Positions 1 through 8,847 are shown, counted from the first letter of the stretch. The stretch is 64,000 nucleotides of DNA from Paenibacillus montanisoli (GCF_003268025.1 NZ_QLUW01000002.1:124001-188000), one strand, 5' to 3'. Numbers and translations: made by a program. Notes: generated by a model from the letters alone, not told the origin.

Positions 1-396
1 AATCAACTCAGGCAAAAAGTATTCATACTCATTCACGACTACGTACTCGTCGGTCAATTCCATGCTCTCGATCTCTTCGATATGAAGACTATAATCATCC
101 GTGAACATCTCGGCTTGCGTGAGATCGATATCCGGCTCAAACGTTTGGATGAATTTCAAAAAGCTATAGATTTCGTCCTTGTGCGAGTGATTCACAAAGA
201 CGACGCTGCCAAATGAAAATACCAGCACTTGCTGTAATTCATGTACATGAGTTAGGTAAATCTGTTTAAGCTGGTGCTCTCTAATGATTAGAGGCTGTTC
301 CCATGTGAATTTTTTTGGAATGCCCAAGTGGATTGCAATTTTGTTTAGATCGATTTCATTTGTGATGGATAAGGCTTTAAACGCAATATTTTTCAT
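1..396 (-). CDS. RMD1/YagE family (DUF155) protein, N-terminal part
   Basis: Reading the minus strand from an ATG at 396 gives an open frame that runs off the window edge, leaving 132 codons. The start is supported by a GGAG ribosome site four bases upstream. The visible protein contains the stretch VLVFSFGSVVFVN, typical of the RMD1/Sif2/YagE (DUF155) family, followed by an acidic segment. Members of this family are membrane-linked proteins of uncertain function in bacteria; the transmembrane segment is normally C-terminal and would lie outside the window. The family call rests on this motif alone, and no role can be assigned from context. Confidence 0.7.
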   Translation of the reverse strand, partial: MKNIAFKALSITNEIDLNKIAIHLGIPKKFTWEQPLIIREHQLKQIYLTHVHELQQVLVFSFGSVVFVNHSHKDEIYSFLKFIQTFEPDIDLTQAEMFTDDYSLHIEEIESMELTDEYVVVNEYEYFLPELI

Positions 397-477
397 CGTT
401 CTCCATCTTCCGCTGCTAGAAGTTATGCTTTCCAGTTTTCACATGAAATCTGAATTGTAAACTTAACTATGTCCCAC

Positions 478-506
478 AAAAAAAAGCACGCGGATTCGCG
501 TGCTTT
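478..506 (-). terminator. Rho-independent terminator of the UxaA-family gene
   Basis: A perfect 10-bp stem (483-492 with 497-506) with a four-base loop is followed on the minus strand by a run of T at 482-478. It lies 25 bases after the stop of the UxaA-family gene and ends that transcript. Confidence 0.85.
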
Positions 507-530
507 CCTTGCATCTTATCGACATTCAAA

Positions 531-3236
531 TTATAACGAAACACCCAAAAAGCCGCGCGTTAATTGGAAATCGACGTTACCCTGCTGGTAAAGACGAGGC
601 GTATAGGCATGCTCAATGGTTTGCTTTATGCGCTTGAGAATCTGTTCCGTCCAAGCGTTCGCATCTCCCATGAGCAGCAAATCCAAATCATTGTCGTAGT
701 TTTGCAGCATAGCCGGTTCCGATGCGATTTGCAGCATAGGAACGAACGGATGCGTCTGCATCGGACGATTGCCGACAAGCGCGATCATGATTTCCACTCC
801 CGTGGCGGCTAAACCCGTAACCGTCTCCACCCAATGCTCCGTCGGCGTCTCCATGATGTGGAAGCCGTTGCAGCGTACATGCTCACCATAGGCGATTGAT
901 GGCCGGACATTGGATGTAGCGAAAATTGGATTTCTGTAAGCAGCTGTGGAAAGAAGTCCGCTGTTCTCAGGCACGACCACCAAACCGCCTGCGCCGGCCA
1001 CCATTTTGGTCAGCTTCGCCAGCTGCTCTCCGGCTTCGTCGGAGATGGGACCATCGCTCATGATGCCAATACGCAGCCCTTCCAGCCCGACCGTCTCCTT
1101 CTCTGCTTCACCATCGGCTGCCAATTGACCGGCAAACCACGCGACTACCTTTTGCGTCACCTTCGTAATTCCGCCGTCAAGCTGAATGCTGGCAAAGCCA
1201 AGACGGCTCGCGTCAACGCCCATCTCATCCATCTGATGGCGCATGTAGTCGTTATGGGTTTTTTCGCAGCCATGCTCTAACAGCAGACAATGCTTCACCA
1301 TCGGGTGGGTGACATAGCCGATCATCGTTCGGGCATGCAGCTGCTCGGCTTGTCCCCCCGAATTCCCGCAGCCTTCGGTATGAGCCAAAGCCACATAACG
1401 CGAGATGACGGGTTGCCCGGCACCCTGTTTGTTCAGCTGCTGCGTAATCATATTGGCTACTTGTCCGGCGCAAAGACTGGTCGGCAGGATCAAGCCGATG
1501 CTGTCGCTGGACCGGCCGTCATGCTGCCTTGTGAAACTAAATTGGATTGGGCTAGCCGTGGCGGCTCCTTCCTCTTGAATTTCGATAGGTTCGCCGGTCG
1601 GCGCAGGAGCATGAAGCAACTTCTCTAGCTGACTTGCATCATTTTGCCGCCAGTTGCGCCAAATCTGTACCTGGGCATGGCCCGCTTTCTCGCCTACGCT
1701 GCGCTGACCGGAGGCGATTTGGATCGTCAGCTCGAATACCTCTTTTCCGAGCTCATCCATAGACGTGCCTTCCAGATACTGACCTGCGTTGACATCCATA
1801 TCATTGGACAGCAATTGGAACCTGTTCGTCGTCGTGACAACTTTGACCGTCGGCACATAAGGGAAATTGGTAATCGAACCGTTACCTGTCGTAAAGAATA
1901 TCATGTTGCAGCCTGCAGCCACCTGTCCGGCGATGCTCTCGAGGTCGTTGCCCGGGCTGTCCATGAAATAAAATCCGCCGCCATCCTTCATGAGTTCCCC
2001 ATACTCTGTGGCATAATCGAGGCGGGTGGTTGGATCCTTCTTGCGGGCCGCACCAATCGATTTGAGATAAATGTTATAAAGGCCACGGTACTTGTTGCCG
2101 CCGGATGGATTGCCTTCCGCGCTGGAACCATGCCAAGCCGTGCGCTCTTTGAACCGTTCCAAGAGCTCCATAAATTTACGGGCGGTTTCCACGTTGCGAA
2201 CCTTCGATAGGACATAGGGCTCCGCGCCGATTAATTCATCGGTTTCAGCCAGGCTGGCAGAGCCGCCGTAGCGCACCAATTCTTCCGAAATCCAGCCAAG
2301 CAGCGGGTTCGCCGAAATGCCGGAAAAAGCATCCGAGCCACCGCACTGCAGTCCGATCTTCAGGTGGCTTATGGATTCAGGCGTCCGCTGCATCGCATTA
2401 ACCGTCGGCAGCCACTCGCGGACCATCGCTTCGCCTTTGGCCAGATTCTCTTCAAAGCCGCCTTGGAGCGACATAAACTTGTGCAGCACTTCATCGATCG
2501 GGTAATTGTATTCGCGTGAATAGGCCTCCACCATCTTGTTGGTTACCGGTTCAATGCCATAATCAACAACCAGAACTGCACCGACGTTGGGGTTCACCAT
2601 AAATCCGGCGAGCGTCCGCAGCAGTAAATCCAGATTATTCGGCTTTTCCGTGCCACCCTCTGTATGCGCCGCTGGTACAATCCCATCGATATGGGGGTAG
2701 TTCTTCAGTTCGCCTTGCAGACGAGCGGCAAGCTGCTTCACAAAGCTGCCTGTTCGCGAGGTAGTGCCGAGCAGAACCACGTGATTGCGAGTACCTACAC
2801 CGCGGTTTTCACTGCGGCGATATCCCATGAACGTACGCGTATCCGAATAAGCGGGCGATGCCGGGGCAGGCTGAAAGTTTGCCTCGTCCAGCGCATACGG
2901 GGGAATTTGATCCGTAAAATTGGGCTCAGCCGGCAGAGCAAAATCCAGCTGACGCACGCTAAGCGCGTCTAATACCGCCTCATTGATCACATATTGACCG
3001 GGCTGGATCGCTAGTGTCGCCACGCCAAAAGGCAATTCCCAAGAAAGCAGCTCTTCGCCGGGAGCTATTGCTTTCACAGCAAAACGATGGCCCTCCATAA
3101 CCGTATAATCCAAGGTCAAAGCATGACCTTCATAATAAATGACGGTACCGGCGTTCAGTGGGCGAATCGCAACGGCGCAGTTATCCCCGGGTAAGGGAAG
3201 TCTAGCAACCTCGTCAAATTGATAACTTGCATTCAT
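531..3236 (-). CDS. UxaA-family altronate/galactarate dehydratase, double-module form
   Basis: This 901-residue protein belongs to the UxaA/GarD family of iron-dependent sugar-acid dehydratases (altronate, galactarate). Residues about 10-95 form an SAF-like domain. Residues about 125-540 carry the family core with RGVGTRNHV and the hallmark QCGGSDAFSG. Residues about 575-900 look like a second copy of the central and C-terminal parts, with HTEGCG near 630. The first copy has HTEGG where the family has HTEGCG, so the cysteine is supplied only by the second copy. Usual family length is about 500 residues. The start at 3236 is chosen because AAGGAG lies 8 bases upstream; a longer frame from 3263 has no ribosome site. 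A cre-like site upstream suggests catabolite control. The exact substrate is not determined. Confidence 0.85.
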   Translation of the reverse strand: MNASYQFDEVARLPLPGDNCAVAIRPLNAGTVIYYEGHALTLDYTVMEGHRFAVKAIAPGEELLSWELPFGVATLAIQPGQYVINEAVLDALSVRQLDFALPAEPNFTDQIPPYALDEANFQPAPASPAYSDTRTFMGYRRSENRGVGTRNHVVLLGTTSRTGSFVKQLAARLQGELKNYPHIDGIVPAAHTEGGTEKPNNLDLLLRTLAGFMVNPNVGAVLVVDYGIEPVTNKMVEAYSREYNYPIDEVLHKFMSLQGGFEENLAKGEAMVREWLPTVNAMQRTPESISHLKIGLQCGGSDAFSGISANPLLGWISEELVRYGGSASLAETDELIGAEPYVLSKVRNVETARKFMELLERFKERTAWHGSSAEGNPSGGNKYRGLYNIYLKSIGAARKKDPTTRLDYATEYGELMKDGGGFYFMDSPGNDLESIAGQVAAGCNMIFFTTGNGSITNFPYVPTVKVVTTTNRFQLLSNDMDVNAGQYLEGTSMDELGKEVFELTIQIASGQRSVGEKAGHAQVQIWRNWRQNDASQLEKLLHAPAPTGEPIEIQEEGAATASPIQFSFTRQHDGRSSDSIGLILPTSLCAGQVANMITQQLNKQGAGQPVISRYVALAHTEGCGNSGGQAEQLHARTMIGYVTHPMVKHCLLLEHGCEKTHNDYMRHQMDEMGVDASRLGFASIQLDGGITKVTQKVVAWFAGQLAADGEAEKETVGLEGLRIGIMSDGPISDEAGEQLAKLTKMVAGAGGLVVVPENSGLLSTAAYRNPIFATSNVRPSIAYGEHVRCNGFHIMETPTEHWVETVTGLAATGVEIMIALVGNRPMQTHPFVPMLQIASEPAMLQNYDNDLDLLLMGDANAWTEQILKRIKQTIEHAYTPRLYQQGNVDFQLTRGFLGVSL

Positions 3237-3282
3237 CGATTCCACGCTCCTTATCACGATCACATGACCTATAAATATACAT

Positions 3283-3296
3283 CGAAAGCGCTTGCA
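3283..3296 (-). promoter_or_regulatory. cre-like site (CcpA) upstream of the UxaA-family gene
   Basis: The plus-strand sequence CGAAAGCGCTTGCA matches the cre consensus TGWAANCGNTNWCA at 12 of 14 positions, with the central CG intact. It lies about 47 bases before the start of the UxaA-family gene, where bound CcpA would repress a sugar-acid gene. Confidence 0.5.
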
Positions 3297-3304
3297 AATC
3301 CTAA

Positions 3305-3339
3305 TGAACTAGAAATGAAATCCGTCCATCGCTAGTTCA
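3305..3339. promoter_or_regulatory. 8-bp inverted repeat, possible operator
   Basis: TGAACTAG at 3305-3312 and CTAGTTCA at 3332-3339 form perfect 8-bp arms 19 bases apart. The repeat lies between the end of the germination operon and the UxaA-family promoter. It has no T-run, so it reads better as an operator than a terminator. No binding protein is known for it here. Confidence 0.3.
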
Positions 3340-3341
3340 GA

Positions 3342-3743
3342 TTATATACTAGTTTTACCTAAAAGTCTTTTACGAGTGACATTGATGCTATCTTTAAATT
3401 CCCAGCCCTCGCCAACGATCCAAATCACGAAATGATCATGTATGGTATCGTCCTCATTGTATTTCCAAACACAATTCCAACTGGTTATGTTTCCGAATGC
3501 TGCGCAAACGAGCTGCCTGTTCTCCCATTGTTGAGTTCCCGTCGGCACTCTCCACACTTTTATCTCCTTTGCGTTCGAGGTTTCTACGTGAATGATCATT
3601 TCTCCCCTGCCTTCGGGGATATAAGTCCAGCCTCCTTCGGGAGCAGGAATGGTTTCGATTGTCGTTACAGGAGTCGATTGTGCATTAGACTCAAATAAGC
3701 CAGACAGCATAAATAGACAAAGAATCATTTCAACCCTCTTCAC
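3342..3743 (-). CDS. Small secreted protein, last gene of germination operon 1
   Basis: A 133-residue protein I do not recognise. The chosen GTG start at 3743 overlaps the TGA of the upstream gerAB gene in a GTGA junction, with AAGGAG 10 bases upstream, so translation is probably coupled. The N-terminus (MKRVEMILCLFMLSGLF) is a compact signal peptide with no lipobox cysteine. The rest is soluble and rich in tryptophan, with three cysteines. A longer frame to 3983 exists, but its first part overlaps gerAB and has no ribosome site. Its position suggests a spore or germination role; this is inference. Confidence 0.6.
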   Translation of the reverse strand: MKRVEMILCLFMLSGLFESNAQSTPVTTIETIPAPEGGWTYIPEGRGEMIIHVETSNAKEIKVWRVPTGTQQWENRQLVCAAFGNITSWNCVWKYNEDDTIHDHFVIWIVGEGWEFKDSINVTRKRLLGKTSI

Positions 3744-4840
3744 GAACTTCCCGCTCCTTGACGCCTCATAAGCGACAAGCCAAGTATGATCAGCGGCAGC
3801 AACACGCCGAAAGTCAGCGAGTAAAAGCTCCAAATCCGCGTGACGATGTGAAAGAAGTAAGTTGTATTCGGGTATGAAATGATCGAGAGCACAATCAATG
3901 AGAAACCGAGCGGCAAATACAGCTGCCGGCACTCCTTTAGCTTGAAAACATGCGCTAAACTTACAGTTGAAGCATAATAGCAAATCGTTAATTTGAAATA
4001 AATCGTAATAAACCAGATCCCGGCCATAATGACTTCCACGCGCTCCAAAAAATGCCCCACGCTTATTTTTTTGGCTAATATGTAACTCGGGAACATTTGA
4101 ACGGCGGTAATCTTAGGACCTAATACCAAGATGGTAGTCATCACGATCAGAAATAAAATGAATCCGGCAATCAGGACTCCAATTGCAAATGCTTTCCCCG
4201 CTTTGCGGTTGTTGCTTACATAAGGATACAACACCAGCAACGTAATAAGCTCAGCATAGGGAGAACCGATATAAGGCAAAGCCGCTCTAGCGACCGGAGC
4301 GATGCCGTAGCCGACGACCGGAAGAAGATTGTCGAGCTTAAACTGGTACGGGAGCAGCACGATCAAGAAAAGAAAGAAGAGAATGACCCATGGCAAAAAG
4401 ATTTCCGCCGTACGGGTAAACACTTCGAGTCCGTTTCTGACGCCGGAGATGACGACAAGCACAAACAAGATATGGATATACTGAATCGGCGTGTTGGGCA
4501 GTACCTGCGTCGTCATAAAGTCGCCGAGATTGCGGAGAACAAGCGCTCCAAGGATGAAGAAGAAGAAAACATACAGCAATGAAATCGCTCCGCCGATCCA
4601 TTTGCCGAGCGTATGCATAACAATTTCAACAAACGTCAAAGCCGGATAACGCTGTCCTAGCAAATGATACAGCGCCACGAAGATCAAACCGACAGCCGGA
4701 CCGATCAAGCTGGATATCCAGGCATCATGCTTCGCTTCGAATGCGAGCCCCGATGGAATGATGAGAATGGTGCTGCCGACCGTGAATAAAATGACCAGAA
4801 TCGTAAATTGATAGGGCGCGATTTTGCCTTGCTCAATCAT
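3740..4840 (-). CDS. GerAB-type endospore germination permease
   Basis: An integral membrane protein of 366 residues with about ten hydrophobic helices, of the GerAB/ArcD/ProY (amino-acid/polyamine/organocation) family. This is the B subunit of a germinant receptor in the spore inner membrane and is thought to bind the germinant. The N-terminus MIEQGKIAPYQ is typical. The start at 4840 has AGGTGA just upstream; an alternative ATG at 4858 overlaps the stop of the preceding small gene in an ATGA junction. It is the fourth gene of the A-C-D-B operon and overlaps the small secreted gene that follows. Confidence 0.88.
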   Translation of the reverse strand: MIEQGKIAPYQFTILVILFTVGSTILIIPSGLAFEAKHDAWISSLIGPAVGLIFVALYHLLGQRYPALTFVEIVMHTLGKWIGGAISLLYVFFFFILGALVLRNLGDFMTTQVLPNTPIQYIHILFVLVVISGVRNGLEVFTRTAEIFLPWVILFFLFLIVLLPYQFKLDNLLPVVGYGIAPVARAALPYIGSPYAELITLLVLYPYVSNNRKAGKAFAIGVLIAGFILFLIVMTTILVLGPKITAVQMFPSYILAKKISVGHFLERVEVIMAGIWFITIYFKLTICYYASTVSLAHVFKLKECRQLYLPLGFSLIVLSIISYPNTTYFFHIVTRIWSFYSLTFGVLLPLIILGLSLMRRQGAGSS

Positions 4841-4854
4841 GGTTTCACCTGCTT

Positions 4855-5100
4855 TCATTTCGATGCCCCAAGTAGTGCGTATACAAAGTCGCTGATCGGC
4901 TGGTAGACGGCCGTAATCATATCCAGCGGATTCGGCAATGGGATTTTGATCACTTCAAGGACCGAAAGCAATATACCGGCTGCCAGTAACATGCTGAATA
5001 CAAGCAGCTCCTTCTTATATCCTTTTCGCCTTAGATAAGGGACTTCAACCCCAATGACGAATAAGCTTGCCACGATGATTCCCGATAGATTCCAGAACAA
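4855..5100 (-). CDS. Small two-helix membrane protein, D-type germinant receptor accessory
   Basis: An 81-residue protein with two hydrophobic helices (about 5-22 and 32-50) separated by a basic loop. It sits between the C and B genes of the germinant receptor operon. Bacillus gerA-type operons often carry such small D genes, which change receptor activity. The start is TTG at 5100, with GGAGTGAG six bases upstream overlapping the stop of the gerAC gene. The D-protein call rests on size, topology and position. Confidence 0.7.
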   Translation of the reverse strand: MFWNLSGIIVASLFVIGVEVPYLRRKGYKKELLVFSMLLAAGILLSVLEVIKIPLPNPLDMITAVYQPISDFVYALLGASK

Positions 5101-5107
5101 CTTTGTC

Positions 5108-6301
5108 TCACTCCCATGACTCGATCGCCGAGTTGCTGGTGGTCCCTAAACGGCGTATCCGGGTGTCCACATTGATGTCAACATCCAGGTCGGAGAAGCG
5201 ATCCGGCCAATCGTTCTTGAGCTTTTGCCATTGCCGCGGATGGGCGTTTTCAATGGCTTGTCCAAAGCCGAAAATATCCGCTTTATTTCGTTGCGCCTTT
5301 CGAATCGCCGATTCCATCATTGTCGTGAGCTTTTGATTGGACAAATCTTCGATTTCCCGGATCGTCTCCGGCTTCGTGAGATCGATTTGACATTGGACAC
5401 CGGCAACATTTTCCTCGATAAACAGATTGATTTTGATTTTTGGCTTGCCGTTCGAGAGGATCCCTTTGATTTTGGAGATTGTACGTGTAACATCGACGGT
5501 CAGCACGCCATTGCCATCGGGACATCGAATATGGCCGATTGAATTTTTTACATTGCCGACGATATAGTTATAGCCTTTACTTTCATCCTGGTTCAGCCAA
5601 TCCACGAGACGATCCCCCTTAAAAACGGCAATCCCCGAGTATTGCAGTATTGCTGACGGTACGATTTGCTCCACATTGCTCAATTTATTTCCCGCGCTTG
5701 CATCGCCCGCAATTCGAATCCCAGTCAAAATATTTTCTTTCGAAGGGTCGGAAAGATCAGCCATGAATTCGAACAGCTCTACTTTCGCAGCAGGAGCCCA
5801 CGTGCCCTCGGAAACTTCAAGGGAACTGAACATTTTGTTGGACGGTATTTTCTCGATCGGATTCAAAATCGAAAGTACGCTCTTCGCTGTCGTCCCTTTC
5901 GGCACGATGATATAAAAATCGGACCGAAGCTCATGGTTTCTTGAGATGCTGTCCATCACTTCCGCCACGCCATTTCTCGCCAGTGCTTCGCCGATTACGA
6001 GTATGCGCAGATGAGAAGAAAACACTTTCCGCGGTGAGACGGAGGTGATTTTGCGAAGCGCTTCTAATGTTGTCCTTTCCGTCGCGGTAAACGTAGTTAC
6101 CGGTGCGCTGTAGCCCCCGCCTCGCTTCGTTGCGACTTCAGAAGGGTTAACGATCTGAGTCGACACTTGAACTTTATTTCCTTTCTTGTCCAAGCCCATC
6201 CCGACGGAAACGGCAAGATCATTGAGTTCATTGCTGTCCCAGCAACCGGATAAGACGACGGAGATCAAAGCCAAACAGATCAAGAGCAGATATCGATTCA
6301 T
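5108..6301 (-). CDS. GerAC-type germination lipoprotein
   Basis: A 397-residue Ger(x)C-family lipoprotein. The signal peptide ends in the lipobox LSGC (cysteine near 20) and is followed by WDSNELNDLA, the usual start of mature GerAC proteins. This C subunit is anchored at the outer face of the spore inner membrane and completes the receptor with the A and B subunits. It follows gerAA by 23 bases and precedes the D gene by 7. Confidence 0.9.
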   Translation of the reverse strand: MNRYLLLICLALISVVLSGCWDSNELNDLAVSVGMGLDKKGNKVQVSTQIVNPSEVATKRGGGYSAPVTTFTATERTTLEALRKITSVSPRKVFSSHLRILVIGEALARNGVAEVMDSISRNHELRSDFYIIVPKGTTAKSVLSILNPIEKIPSNKMFSSLEVSEGTWAPAAKVELFEFMADLSDPSKENILTGIRIAGDASAGNKLSNVEQIVPSAILQYSGIAVFKGDRLVDWLNQDESKGYNYIVGNVKNSIGHIRCPDGNGVLTVDVTRTISKIKGILSNGKPKIKINLFIEENVAGVQCQIDLTKPETIREIEDLSNQKLTTMMESAIRKAQRNKADIFGFGQAIENAHPRQWQKLKNDWPDRFSDLDVDINVDTRIRRLGTTSNSAIESWE

Positions 6302-6324
6302 TAAGTCAGTACTCCCGGATAAAT

Positions 6325-7863
6325 TTATTTCTTATTCGGCTTAGTCGTCGGCGGATTTGCTTCCCGAGTTTTATTTTTATCCCCGATAAACCGAGGCCGC
6401 GAGAACAGCCCCCATAACGGCAAACGAAGAATGGTATCTTTCTGGTCGGGCATATTTAGCGGTGCCATCGGCGACATGTAAGGAACACCGAATGACCGCA
6501 GACTGCACAGATGCTGCACCATCGCGATCAGTCCGACCGTTATGCCGAACAAGCCGAACGTAGCGGCAAAGAGCATCATTATAAATCGGATTATGCGAAT
6601 AGAGATCCCCATATTGAATGAGGGGATGACAAAGTTGGAAATAGCCGTGACCGCTACCACGATTACCATGGCCGGGGATACGAGACCCGCTTCGACGGCT
6701 GCTTGACCGATAACCAGCGCTCCAACGATCGATACGGCTTGACCGACCGTTTTCGGCAACCGTACACCCGCCTCGCGAAGAATTTCAAATGTCAATTCCA
6801 TCACAACCGCTTCGATGAATGCAGGGAAAGGGATCCCTTCACGCTGGGCGGCCAAACTAAGCAGCAGCTGGCTCGGCAGCAATTCCTGATGAAATGTCGT
6901 AATGGCGATATACAGCGATGGGGCGAGCAGCGAAATAAAAAAGCAGATATAGCGCAGCAGCCGGATCAACGTTGCGAATTCGAAACGCTGATAGTAATCC
7001 TCCGCGGATTGATAGAACTGCACGAATAAGGCCGGAGCGAGCAATACGAATGGCGTCCCGTCTACAAAAATGGCAACCCGTCCCTCAAGCAGTCCCGAAA
7101 CAACGACGTCGGGCCGCTCTGAATTGTAAAGGGTCGGAAATACCGTAAACGTTTCGTCTTGAATCAATTCCTCGATGTAACTGCTTTCTAATATTCCGTC
7201 AATGTCAATTCGGGATAATCGGAGACGGACTTCCTCAACGATCTTGTCGCTGGCGATGCTGTTCACATACATAAGCGCCACTTTGGTTTTGGTAACTTTG
7301 CCGATTTCCATGGATTCAAGCCACAGGTCGGTCGATTTGATCCGTCTTCGTATCAGTGCAATGTTTGTGTTTAGATTCTCCGTGAAACCTACCCGCGGTC
7401 CTCGTACGACGCTTTGAGTCTCCGGCTCTTCGACGGAACGGTCTTCCCCGCCCTGTGTGCAAACCGCTAACCCTGTAGAGAAGCCATCAATTAATAGGAC
7501 CGTGACGCCGGTCATTACGCTTGTATACAGACTTTGGAAATCGATGATGTCCTTCATTTTACCGGCAGGCGCAAGTATGCCTCGGATCAGGTCAAGCTTG
7601 TTCGGTTCGTCTGCCTCGGTAAACACATCGATCCACCTGCGCAAGGATTCGCAGGACTCAAGCATCATGTTCTGGACTAGTGCCGAGCTCACCAGCCCTT
7701 CGGTGTAAATATATCCGATCTCCAAATGACTGCCTGGAGCAATGCTGATGCGCTCGGTTACGATATCACTGCTGTTTCCGAACGCCGCTTTAACCTTGTC
7801 CATGTTCGACTGCAGGTCGGATCCGAGCAGCTCCGGCTGTTCAGCCCGTTTTTCCATTCCCAT
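6325..7863 (-). CDS. GerAA-type spore germination protein
   Basis: A 512-residue GerA-family A subunit: a soluble N-terminal half (about 1-280) with VGFTENLNTNIALIRRRI, then about five membrane helices (about 290-470). It is the first gene of germination operon 1. AGGT lies 9 bases before the ATG. A sigma-G-like promoter is visible upstream, as expected for a gene expressed in the forespore. The A subunit is part of the inner-membrane germinant receptor; the germinant cannot be predicted. Confidence 0.9.
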   Translation of the reverse strand: MGMEKRAEQPELLGSDLQSNMDKVKAAFGNSSDIVTERISIAPGSHLEIGYIYTEGLVSSALVQNMMLESCESLRRWIDVFTEADEPNKLDLIRGILAPAGKMKDIIDFQSLYTSVMTGVTVLLIDGFSTGLAVCTQGGEDRSVEEPETQSVVRGPRVGFTENLNTNIALIRRRIKSTDLWLESMEIGKVTKTKVALMYVNSIASDKIVEEVRLRLSRIDIDGILESSYIEELIQDETFTVFPTLYNSERPDVVVSGLLEGRVAIFVDGTPFVLLAPALFVQFYQSAEDYYQRFEFATLIRLLRYICFFISLLAPSLYIAITTFHQELLPSQLLLSLAAQREGIPFPAFIEAVVMELTFEILREAGVRLPKTVGQAVSIVGALVIGQAAVEAGLVSPAMVIVVAVTAISNFVIPSFNMGISIRIIRFIMMLFAATFGLFGITVGLIAMVQHLCSLRSFGVPYMSPMAPLNMPDQKDTILRLPLWGLFSRPRFIGDKNKTREANPPTTKPNKK

Positions 7864-7881
7864 TCGGATACCTCAATTCCG

Positions 7882-7910
7882 GTTCATGCTTGGATTTATT
7901 CTGTCTATTC
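7882..7910 (-). promoter_or_regulatory. Candidate sigma-G promoter of germination operon 1
   Basis: On the minus strand GAATA (7910-7906) is followed after 17 bases by CATGAAC (7888-7882). The -35 fits the sigma-G GNATR pattern, and the -10 keeps the CAT of CATNNTA but not the final TA. It lies 19 bases before the gerAA start. The match is partial. Confidence 0.4.
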
Positions 7911-7935
7911 GCTGGAAAATTATCCAAACCTAAAT

Positions 7936-7967
7936 AAAGAGCCCGGAACGCATGTTCCGGGCTCTTT
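7936..7967 (-). terminator. Rho-independent terminator of the lipoprotein gene
   Basis: A perfect 14-bp stem (7936-7949 with 7954-7967) and a four-base loop, placed just after the stop of the lipoprotein gene at 7972. The minus-strand tail is TTTATTTA-like. It separates that gene from the germination operon. Confidence 0.8.
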
Positions 7968-7971
7968 ATCA

Positions 7972-8502
7972 TTACTTCTTCTCGTAGTTGCTTACAACAT
8001 ATTTATCGTCATCTTCGATCCATTTCAGTGAATAGACACCCTGATCCGATGTAGTAAGTGTGTATTCTTTCTTACTGCCCTCAATCTTAACATCGTCAAG
8101 TTGAGAGGTTGATAGAATTGAAGCGCTGAAGAAGGGCTCATTATTTACAATAATATTGTCCCCGTCTTTTTGATCCGTGATATAGTGGGCAAGGATCTTG
8201 TCAACTAACGATTCATCAAAGTAACTAAGAAGCAACTCTTTTGCTTTCGCTTCAGTGCCAATGACAGGATCAAGGATTGGCGTCTTCTCATCCTTTAGCA
8301 GTGCTGTAGCGAATAATGTATTTACTTTATCTTCTGCGATTCTAGCTGATGTGTATGCGTTCTCTTTATCCATATCTGAACCTTCATCCTTGTTTGAGCA
8401 TGCTCCCAGTACAAAACCTATGGATAGTACCAACAAAATCATCATTAGTTGTCTCTTTAGCATCTTTCTTCTACCTTCCTTATTATGATTTGAATGCTGC
8501 AT
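7972..8502 (-). CDS. Putative lipoprotein, unknown function
   Basis: A secreted lipoprotein of up to 176 residues that I do not recognise. A hydrophobic signal segment ends in the lipobox LGAC, followed by an acidic region and a mature part of mixed helix and strand. Two starts are possible. The ATG at 8502 has AGGAGG 10 bases upstream. The ATG at 8463 (MLKRQLMMI) gives a more normal signal peptide and also has AAGGAAGG upstream. It is monocistronic, with a terminator directly downstream. Confidence 0.65.
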   Translation of the reverse strand: MQHSNHNKEGRRKMLKRQLMMILLVLSIGFVLGACSNKDEGSDMDKENAYTSARIAEDKVNTLFATALLKDEKTPILDPVIGTEAKAKELLLSYFDESLVDKILAHYITDQKDGDNIIVNNEPFFSASILSTSQLDDVKIEGSKKEYTLTTSDQGVYSLKWIEDDDKYVVSNYEKK

Positions 8503-8606
8503 GATGTCGTATCCTCCTCTCGTTCCTATTATGCTACCGGTAAAAAGGGAAAAAAAGTGAAGAATCTATTGAACTTACTTCCCCTTTTATGATCCCGCTA
8601 GTAACA

Positions 8607-8636
8607 GAATAAATAGGCATTATCTGCACATAACTA
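8607..8636 (+). promoter_or_regulatory. Candidate sigma-G promoter of the SASP-like gene
   Basis: GAATA (8607-8611) fits the sigma-G -35, and 17 bases later comes CATAACTA (8629-8636), close to CATNNTA with one extra base. It lies 30 bases before the 32-residue gene. Confidence 0.4.
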
Positions 8637-8665
8637 ATGCAATCTCAGGAAAGGAGCAATTAAAC

Positions 8666-8764
8666 ATGACCGAATCGAGACCAAACGGCTCGCAACATGC
8701 CGCACCGCCATCGAATGATCCGAAGAAGCAAGGCAGATCCGCGGCTAAGAAGAAATCGAAGTAA
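8666..8764 (+). CDS. 32-residue basic peptide resembling minor small acid-soluble spore proteins
   Basis: A short gene preceded by a strong AAAGGAGC ribosome site 7 bases from the ATG. The product is hydrophilic, rich in P, N, Q, S and K, with no hydrophobic segment, and ends in AAKKKSK. This composition recalls minor SASPs of Bacillales, and the sigma-G-like promoter fits forespore expression. No specific ssp gene can be assigned. The ribosome site, promoter and downstream hairpin make it likely to be real. Confidence 0.55.
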   Translation: MTESRPNGSQHAAPPSNDPKKQGRSAAKKKSK

Positions 8765-8784
8765 CTCTTGCGTTTAAAAAAACA

Positions 8785-8825
8785 AATCCCCTTCTCTACC
8801 GCATATTCGGGTAAAGAAGGGGATT
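8785..8825. terminator. Bidirectional terminator palindrome, copy 1
   Basis: A 41-base imperfect palindrome starting AATCCCCTTCT and ending AGAAGGGGATT lies between two convergent genes. The minus-strand side is followed by a long T run. A near copy lies at 21994-22034. Confidence 0.75.
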
Positions 8826-8847
8826 CGTTGTTGTATTCAAATTCAAA

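Noticed and set aside
3744..3983. N-terminal extension of the small secreted protein
   Set aside because: It overlaps the gerAB coding sequence in another frame, and the GTG at 3743 has a good ribosome site and a signal peptide.
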